From Tipula vernalis (taxonomy: Eukaryota > Arthropoda > Insecta > Diptera > Tipulidae), in contig OY282558.1 in the NCBI GenBank assembly GCA_958295665.1, forward strand, positions 112,458,838 through 112,522,837: DNA of 64,000 nt, in the 5' to 3' direction. This document shows positions 56,283 through 64,000 of the stretch, piece by piece (within the stretch, counting starts at the first letter, position 1; each line of letters opens with the position of its first letter). The notes under the pieces were generated by a model. It searched no databases and was not told where the DNA came from. It saw only the letters and a list, made by a program, of their open reading frames with translations. The position numbers were made by a program, and so were the translations under genes.

Positions 56283-57115
56283 TGTTACTTTTTTGCCTTG
56301 TCAATCAAGGTTCGCATAACTGGATTGTGAATAAAACAAATTCAATTCAATTTATCACCAACGAATTTATTTATTTAGCACAAAAATTATTACAACACAG
56401 TTTATTAATAAAAATTCACAAAATCACTTAACATAAATTATTCTCAAATTTTACTGTACACTTATAATTTTTATTTCCACTAAAACAATTTTTTTTTTTT
56501 TTTTTTGGTTTTCCATATATGCAATCTTTTTTGGGGCTCAAGGCACTCCCAATTCTTTCGCATTTCATTTTACCATCCTAATTTACGCCGCAGTAGCCAA
56601 ATCGAGGACGTATGGCTATAGACCCGCTCTTGTTTAAACCACGTGCACATTGCATTGCTTCATGCCAGGCTATAGTGCTGGCATGAAAAATGTGTCGGTC
56701 CGTGGATTCTGCACCGTCAACAGGGGGTCATAGATGTGTTCCTCGTCATCACCGATCGTAATCAGATGATGAAAAATCCCTTTTTGCATCCCGCCCCTAT
56801 CGGGATTCGAACCCAGTACCTCCCGATCCAACCGCCGCAGCTTTAACCACTGCGCCGTTTGGTCGATAACTAAAACACTTTTTAATTCCTTTTTAATCTT
56901 CACACTGTCGCTTACCAAACACTACTGATCCAATTCGACTTAGTTCGCCCTATTATATACACAAACCAAACTTCTAGAAAGCTCATGATTTTTTCAGTTA
57001 GAATAGCGTAGAAACATTTAGAACAATTTTATCATGGAAAATTCAATTTTAGTACAGTTGAACATTGAGCTATTAATTTAACTTATTCTATTACACACCA
57101 GGTGTCACTGTCACA
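56283..57115 (-). repeat. Solo LTR, family A, copy 3, with SINE inserted
   Basis: Same LTR, same orientation, flanked by a perfect 4-bp duplication ATAC (56279-56282 and 57116-57119), as expected for gypsy-type integration followed by LTR-LTR recombination. Without the SINE and its duplication it is about 443 bp, so it lacks about 45 bp relative to copy 1, mainly around 56890-56935. Confidence 0.88.
56488..56868 (-). mobile_element. tRNA-derived SINE
   Basis: 381 bp on the minus strand. A tRNA-like head has an A box (GCGCAGTGGTTAAAGC, near 56839-56854) and a B box (GGTTCGAATCC at 56803-56813), the split Pol III promoter. A unique body and an 18-base A tail follow (T run at 56489-56506). It is flanked by a 9-bp target duplication ACTAAAACA (56479-56487 and 56869-56877). 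The minus-strand ORF at 56670-56918 (LKLRRLDREVLGSNPDRGG) is a translation of the SINE head and not a gene. It depends on LINE machinery for movement. Confidence 0.92.
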
Positions 57116-57124
57116 ATACAATAA

Positions 57125-57463
57125 TGTGACGGTGACACCTAGTGTGTAACAGAAGAAGTTAAATTAATAGCTCAATGTTTTACTGTACTAAAATGGCTTT
57201 TTCCATGATTAAAATTGTTACGTAATGTTTCTACGCTATTCTAACTGGAAAAGTCATGAGCTTCTAGAAGTTTGGTTTGTGTATATAAAAAGGCGAACGA
57301 AAATGTGAAAAATTGTAAGTGATTAATAAAATTGTGTAAAAATTAAATAAAGTGATTTTGTGAATTATCGTTATTAAACGGTGTTGTTCTAATTTTTGTG
57401 TGAAATAAATAAATTCGTTGGTCCAGTGATTCAAACCTTGAGTGACAAGGCAAAAACGTAACA
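57125..57463 (+). repeat. Solo LTR, family A, copy 4, inverted and internally deleted
   Basis: Starts TGTGACGGTGACACCTAG and ends AAAAACGTAACA on the plus strand, opposite to copies 1-3. It is 339 bp; roughly 150 bp are missing after AAAAAGGCGAACGA (57283-57300). The flanking 4-mers ATAA and ATAT are near matches. It faces copy 3 across only 9 bp. Confidence 0.85.
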
Positions 57464-60400
57464 ATATTAACTAAACAAAAGAAACAAACCAGATTAGATA
57501 TATTTATCAAAGATCTGAACCATTTTAGTACAAAATGTATCTAAAACTTAGCAAACACTCAAACCTTTTTGCATTGTTTCCAATTATTTGCTTTTTATGC
57601 AGACTGGCGCCACTGGTGTTTGGTTGAAGTCGAAGGAGCAAATTAGTTCCAAAAAATGTGTTTCATCTCTAACATGACCTACAAAATGGGCATTAAATTG
57701 AAATCTGCCTGTGCCGTGGACTAAATTGCTGGGTTCTATTTAAAGTGGCAAAGTACACACAAGTTCTTCTGACTGCACGCAGCTACTCTTGCTAAATTTT
57801 ATGAGTAGTTTGCTTTTTTAATTTATGGCGACTTCGCTATAAGAATATTCAGTACAACTAATCGGTAAGAAATGGCTGATCAGTTTTCAAATGAATAATT
57901 AATTTTCCAACTTTCCATGTTGCACGTAAATTTTTTTAAATTAAATTTGATTTTCGCAACTTATTTTCTGCATTCCATTTACCAACTACCCTCAAGTACT
58001 TATTTGTACTTTGCCACGTCAAATGGAACGCAGCAAATACTGCAGGCTTCTAAAGCATGTCGAATTGTGATAGAGACTGCTTGTTTAATCAGATCTGTTT
58101 AAATTTCTCCACAATTAAAAAATAAAAATCTCAAAAGTTCGCTTCAATTATTTAGGTAAAATTTCAGCGAGCGCTAAAGAACATCCTGCAATAAAATGAA
58201 TTTTTATAATAAATTTCGATATTTTTGACGCGAAAATTTCAAAATTTTCTTTGTTTCGCAAATATTTAGTTTCTTTCATATGAAAATTACTTGCTAGCTA
58301 GACGATTGAGTATTGCTCCCCATGTCTTGGGGGCACCTTAGTACTGGGGGCCAGTGGGAAATGGACCCCTCTTACTCCCCACTAATAGGGCCTGCCAATG
58401 GATATAAGGTATCCACACAGTTCCCAAAAGCCCTTTTCTCAAATGCCTATTTGGCAAATTTCCTTTCAGAATTTGTCCATAAAGCAAAAGCCCACTAAGC
58501 CAAAAAGACAATTAGTTTATAGTTCAGATTTTTATTTCTACATGAAGATGGAGAAGTACTTACATAAATAATAACAGATATGTATGTACTTACATACAGT
58601 GTAGCCAAGATTTTTTATTTATTTATTAGATTGCTTGGGAAAATATTAGTAAAGTTTCATCGTATGATTAGTTTAACTTTTATATTCAGTAAAGATTGCG
58701 AACAAGTTAAAATAACTTTAGTTTGAATGTAGTCGCGAAGTGCACTTACACTCCACCTCGCTAGGAGCTCTGTGCAGCGCTATTATTAGCAGAGCTAGTC
58801 CTTAAAGTAAAACCACTATAAGGTTTGGCAATCAAATAAGGGCATTACTGGACGGCTTCTTCAATCATTCTATTCTGGTTCCACATCGAATTTCTAAATG
58901 CTTAAATCTTTCCCGGATAGGGTAATCCTACTGCAACAATTCAAAGCATACAGTTGAGAGACACAAAATCATGGAAGCATATCAAGTCTAAAAGTAATCC
59001 AGCCATCTTTGTATCACGTGAACGCTCCTACTACTTTAGTAATTTCCACATTTTGTTTCCCCGCCCAACATTTCACATGCAATCTTCTTACCGCAGGCCT
59101 AAATGTGAACCAATTTTAGTATTGCAGATGTCTGAACGTAAGATGAGATATACAGTTTTAACAGTTCAACATAAAGAAGGATGATGTTGGCAAAATATAT
59201 ATAAGTACGTCTCTATTTATTGTAGCGTTCAAGTTTTCTTTATGATTCTCGGTTTGTTGAGTGTCAACAATTTATAGTTAATAAGCAAAGTTGAGGCTAA
59301 ACACAAGCTGATTTCTCAAAAAAAAAAAAATGCGCAAGAAAAAATTTTCATTTCAAAAAGGATTTTCATAAAAATTGAATTCTTCTAAACATAAATATGA
59401 ATTTCGACTTAAAATTTTTAAATTAATTTGATTTGAAATTTAAATATATTTTGAGTTAAATATACTCTGGCAATAAACTAGCATAGTTTAGCAATTTTTA
59501 ATCTAAATCCACTTAAAATTCAAACAAGACGGCATTATTGGTGAGTGTATAGCATAAAATTGTTTATACCTTGACATTTATTTAATATACTCCCCTCCCG
59601 TAAATAAATTTCTTATATAAAACAAATAATTTTCAATCCAATATGTATGTATTTAGGATGCTGTAAAACTCGTAACATAAAATAGAAGATAAGTGAACAA
59701 AATAAAATATAATTTTTTATTAATTCAAATGATCTTGGAACTTTTCCAACATATTTTCCAAGCGAACGAATGAACGAGAGATATGTTTCGAACAATTTAT
59801 TGAATTAAACTCAACAAAAATAAATTTTTCAATTTGCATTATTTGTGCAAAGGTGGTGAATTTCAATCAGATACCAGCCAAAAGGTGTTTAAAGTTTTCT
59901 TTTTTTTACTTCTTTTACTTGTTAGGTTTTTTCTCTTAATCTTATATAACAATTTGGTATTTTATTTTATAAGTAGATTTTGACAATTCCGTTTTTTGGA
60001 AATATTTCAACATTAAAAATAACAAAAAAAAAATAAAAATCACAAATTGTTTTCCAAATCACAGTGAATACCGATTATTGAAACATGGGGTGGGTGAACA
60101 CAATAAAATCGATAGATGAAAATCTAATGAAAATATGAGTAACATATGTTCATTGGGGTTACAGCGTTGATGTTTTATTGCCAAATTCTTCCATCTATAT
60201 ACATGGTTTGCGGTGTACAAACCAAACGACAAAAATCAACAAATCGATGAATTTTCCCTTTTTTATATCATTTATGATTTTGTGTGGGTAGCTAAGAAAA
60301 TTATTAAAGAAAATTGGAAAAAATATGAAAATGTGCGTTTTTTTTTGGGGGGGGATAGGTTTATGCATTATATACGTTGCTGTTGTTGTTGGATTAAAAT

Positions 60401-63142
60401 TGCATAATATTTTTGGTGTCAAAATAATCACGTGTGAAATTTTATTCGATTTCGCCCCATATAATATAAATGTTTGATTATGAAGTTTATGTTTATTGAA
60501 CACAAATCAAATATTTTATTTATCATTGACAGTTTTTTTTTTATATCCCCTCATATTCAATATAGTAAAAAAATAAGAATTTTGGGTCGGTTTTCGGAAC
60601 AAAAAACAAATCGTATATTTATGAATTATGACGAATTTTTTATCGGTTTTTTTAATATTGTTGTGGAATTTAAATTTTTCCCGCACCCTAAATAAATCTC
60701 ACGAATTTTATTTTACGAAAGTTATCTTAGAAATTATGTCGTTAATCTAATTTTGTGGAATCCCGTTAAACGTGCAGAAAAATGTCGAACAAAAATAGAT
60801 ATATAAAGGTACAAACAAAATGGGCGGAAATTTTAAAATACGCCAAAAATGATAACAAACACATTTAACCTTTCCGGCATACGAACGGTGAAAAATGAAC
60901 TCTAAATCTCCGTTACAATCGATTTCCCGACAAAACAAAAAAAAACTACAAAAATAATAAAAATTTTCCTTCATTTCCACTATACATTTTCAGTCTGTAT
61001 ATTATATTGTTTGTTGTTAATTTAATTCAATAAATGTAATTCAGTTACAATCGAATTCTTTTTTATCAACAACAAAATAGCTTGTGAATTGTATATTATG
61101 TTTGTATGTATAGCAACAATAAAATGAAATTATATTATGTGGGCGATCCAAAAATATTTCAGTCAGTTTATAGACCAATAATAATAATAGGAAAAACAGC
61201 CAGAAAATGGTGGTAATAACAATGATAATAATAATCATAGAAAAATCAAATTTCCAGTTTTGATCAAAATATTTTTTTAATTTTTTTTTTTTTTTTGTCA
61301 AGCACGACGGTAAATCAATTATATCTAATTGAAATGATTTTTCCTCCACAGTTTAGATATGATTGAGGGATGAGACAAGAAGGTTCACTTTAATTATATT
61401 TCAGTTAATTACAATTATGATTATCACATAAAACAAGGTAAGCAAATTGTTTAATTTGATTTAGATATAATCTAAATAGCGATATATGCCAGAGAATCCA
61501 TAATAAACGCTAATTTATAAACATAAAATTTTAAACGAAATCATGTTGGCTAATTTAATTAAATACATAATTAGGACAAAAACAAATATTTTTTTTTTTA
61601 ATTAAACTTATTACATTTCATAGATACACATAAAATGTATTATGCCTAATTTTTGGTCTAATTTATATTCGAAAAATTCGTAGTCATGGGAGCATTCCAA
61701 TCAACTGCTTATTATTCATTAGATTATTTATTTTCTTTTCGATTTTTTAATTTATTTTAATTGTTTACTTTCATGAACGAGTAATTACTGCTTCAGAGAA
61801 AAATAACATTTTAACGTTGTCTTTGGATACCAAATGTTTTATTTACCTAAATTTACATCTCGATATATTCTAATATAAGGTTTTGAAAATACTAAATGAT
61901 GATGCAAAAACTAATTCCCTACCAATTTAAATATAAATCTAATAGTAAGCGCGACCTACAACCAGATAAATTTTTAAAAATTGGAATGGATTAACGTGTT
62001 CCACTCAATAATACAAAAGATCAAAATGGCGCAAATAACAGTCAGATTAAAAAAAATCACAACGGTTAGCACGAAAAATATAAGCTAAAGGCAAACTTGG
62101 CAACCACAACAAGTGCCCATCATCAAAAAGCATTTTAAAAATTTAATATCGAGGAACATGAAAATCAAATTTTCGCCAATTATAAATTACTTTTTCCATC
62201 AATCAGCTTTTCCTGAATCCAAAATTCTGAATCTGTTGTATTTTTGCTTTGGGTTGCAAAATAGAACTTCCAAATAAAAAATTAAAATCTGAAAGCTTCC
62301 AGAATACTAAAACTGTGAATTATAAAAATATCTTATCTACTTCTAAAATAACAACATTATTTGTCCAAAATTATTTTAATTGCTAAGTTCTGATGGAGAA
62401 AAATTTGAGTTAACAAAATATTTTAAGCAGAATAAATCATAAAATTTTCTTAAATTCTGAGAATCTGTTAAACGAAATAAATACTTTTAAATTCCCTAAA
62501 ATGATGAAATTTTGTTTCAACAAAATCAAAACTTGAATACTTTTGATTTAATGCACAAATGCATTCAAATACACTAATTTTGAAAAATGTTAATTCTTTT
62601 TCCAACGTTCTTAGTATCGCACCGCGCTGGCTACGCTTCTTTATTTTACACCTGTCAAATTTTACAACCTGCACAATTTGATCGAATACTTAAGAAAATA
62701 AATAAATGCCGCACGGGGATGAATTACCTAATAGATTTTCTCAAGCTTTTCAAAAACATATTTCAAAAAATTTGAAATGTTTACACCTAACATTTAGTTT
62801 TAGTTTAAATGTGGCTGGGTACAACTTTGAAATCTTAAAATAATAATTAAAAATTTTCCAAATTCCTTCTTGCCGAATTAAATTAAAAGCTAATCATAAA
62901 TCCTGATCACTACTTCAATAAAACATGTGGACAAGGCGTGTGGACGACATCCAGAAGTTATATAAACGAAAGATTTCATTATAAAATAATCTGAAAACAG
63001 AAATAATCTGAAAAGAAAATTAAGTTTTTCCAAGAAACAGCTTTTTACGTAATTCAGGTATACTATCTGGATCCAAAACTCTGGGATCTTATCAAATTTC
63101 AAAGTTCACATAAAACGCACGTGGTAGCTAGAAATTCCTAAT
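57464..63142. other. Non-coding AT-rich region
   Basis: 5.7 kb without a supported gene. It includes a GC-richer patch at 58300-58500 (CTTGGGGGCACC and GGGGGCCAGTGGG runs) and another at 58735-58800 that might be decayed element DNA I cannot name. There is a G run at 60347-60356 after a T run, and many A/T homopolymers (59319-59331, 61275-61295). The ORFs are AT-biased readings with no family motif. Confidence 0.5.
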
Positions 63143-63548
63143 TGTTGTGCTGTGGCTTTCATTAGTGATTCCATTGTTATGGATTACTGATACTAAACTG
63201 TAGCTTTATATAATTGTTCATGTAATTACTTGTACACTGGTTAAGTACATCATCTTTTCTATATGTATTGTATATATGTACCAAAACCTATAAATTACCA
63301 ATTTTGTCTGAAAAGAGGCAGTTGGTCAGTCAGCTTTCGTTATCGAACTTGTACAAAACAAAAAATGAATAAAAGTTAAAATAACTTTTAAATAAAATAC
63401 ATGCACAAATAAATCTATACAAAAAAGTAAATAAGACCTAAAGTTTAATAAATAAAATGAAACATAAATAGTGAATTGTTGAGTTTTAATTTATAAAGTG
63501 CATTACCAAATACCTTATTAATTTTCATACCAAAATCATATTACAACA
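63143..63548 (+). repeat. Candidate 5' LTR of a gypsy-type element
   Basis: Starts TGTTGTGCTGTGGC and ends ATTACAACA, so the termini are TGTTGT...ACAACA inverted repeats. It has a TATATAA box near 63208-63214, a TCAGTCAG initiator-like word near 63325-63333 and AATAAA words downstream. Directly after it comes a primer-site candidate. I infer a blastopia/micropia/mdg3-type LTR. The second LTR would lie beyond the window, so it is unproven. Confidence 0.45.
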
Positions 63549-63554
63549 AAAATT

Positions 63555-63573
63555 TGGTAACAGCGGTGGGATT
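63555..63573 (+). promoter_or_regulatory. Candidate primer binding site (tRNA-Leu type)
   Basis: TGGTAACAGCGGTGGGATT, complementary to a tRNA 3' end of the form AATCCCACCGCTGTTACCA, which fits leucine-tRNA acceptor plus T arm. It lies 6 nt after the candidate LTR end. Some Ty3/gypsy groups are known to use tRNA-Leu. Confidence 0.5.
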
Positions 63574-64000
63574 GCTCTAAGCAGCAATTCTTGGTGTGGA
63601 AATTCCGCTGGTTAAAAAACGCTTATTTATTGACAGTTATAACGTGAAATTAAATGCTAATTTTAACGAGAGAATGTTCGTGAAAATGTGAAGCGAAAAT
63701 GTTTTATTTCACTTTAATAATAAAATGAAAAAGAAATTATTCACAATATAAAACATAAGTTTATCCTAAAAACTTTAATTACAACAACAAAATAATTTCT
63801 TAAAATTCAATTTTAACACTAAAATCACAAGTGTAGAAACGTATGATTTCGATTCATAAAAAAAAACATAATTAAACATCGATTTATTATGCGATACGAG
63901 TTTTATTAAAATATAATAAACAGCGTCATATTAACAAAGTCAACGGAACAACAGTTGATTGTCCATAATACAACCGATCATACGATATCAATGCCGCAAA
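63574..64000 (+). other. Probable leader of the right-edge LTR element
   Basis: No ORF. If the LTR call is right, this is the untranslated leader between primer site and gag, continuing past the window. Confidence 0.35.

Noticed and set aside
56670..56918. 82-codon ORF containing LKLRRLDREVLGSNPDRGG
   Set aside because: Reading of the tRNA-like head of the SINE; the B box encodes the SNPDRGG-like part.
58300..58500. GC-richer patch as a host exon
   Set aside because: The 61-codon ORF has no recognisable domain, no splice signals stand out, and flanks are featureless.

Overview
The window looks like gene-poor, AT-rich nuclear DNA of an insect, most probably a cyclorrhaphan fly. The grounds are the mix of elements (a Ty3/gypsy errantivirus with an env gene, BEL/Pao, a Helitron, a Tc1/mariner-like element, a tRNA-derived SINE), the abundant short A/T, TATG and CA repeats, and flanks that recall dipteran non-coding DNA. 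I see no convincing host protein-coding gene, rRNA or tRNA gene. Nearly everything that can be named is a transposable element or its debris.

Layout. 1-3497 (-): a nearly intact Helitron Rep/helicase that runs off the left edge, one frameshift from continuous. 3879-4160: a long (TA)n array. 4203-7355 (-): a broken BEL/Pao retrotransposon (gag, protease, RT) with a tRNA-Leu-type primer site. 7356-20400: mostly non-coding, with a LINE scrap at 9.7 kb, a tandem duplication at 12.7-14.8 kb, a decayed TTGAGTT-rich minisatellite up to 15.9 kb and several dispersed repeats. 20.47-20.86 kb (+): a gypsy integrase fossil. 26.6-30.1 kb: a mariner-like transposon with ~300-bp terminal inverted repeats. 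A hAT-like MITE has split its left repeat, and a solo LTR sits inside that MITE. 30.45-32.3 kb (+): a second, heavily decayed BEL/Pao piece. 35.3-36.75 kb: a long-armed inverted repeat enclosing about 50 copies of an 8-bp repeat.

37427-45102 (-) is the centrepiece: a complete 7.68-kb errantivirus (insect endogenous retrovirus of the 17.6/297/Tom type) with LTRs I read as identical, a perfect 4-bp target duplication, a tRNA-Ser-type primer site, a polypurine tract, and open gag, pol and env. Pol appears to be made by -1 frameshifting in a ~130-nt overlap. Env appears to be made from a spliced RNA whose first exon is a 14-codon upstream ORF with signal-peptide character. It looks young and possibly competent.

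52.43-54.28 kb (+): a gypsy pol fragment. 54.8-57.5 kb: a cluster of three solo LTRs of one family, one split by a MITE with TTA target duplication, one carrying a SINE with a 9-bp duplication, and the last two facing each other as a large inverted repeat. 57.5-63.1 kb: non-coding AT-rich DNA. 63143 to the right edge: a probable 5' LTR, primer site and leader of another gypsy-type element.

The genes do not form a host pathway. The order of events can be read from the nesting: old BEL, mariner and gypsy fossils, then solo LTRs, then MITEs and the SINE, and very recently the errantivirus. The density of mixed, nested, two-stranded elements makes the region a reasonable piRNA-cluster candidate, but that is inference.
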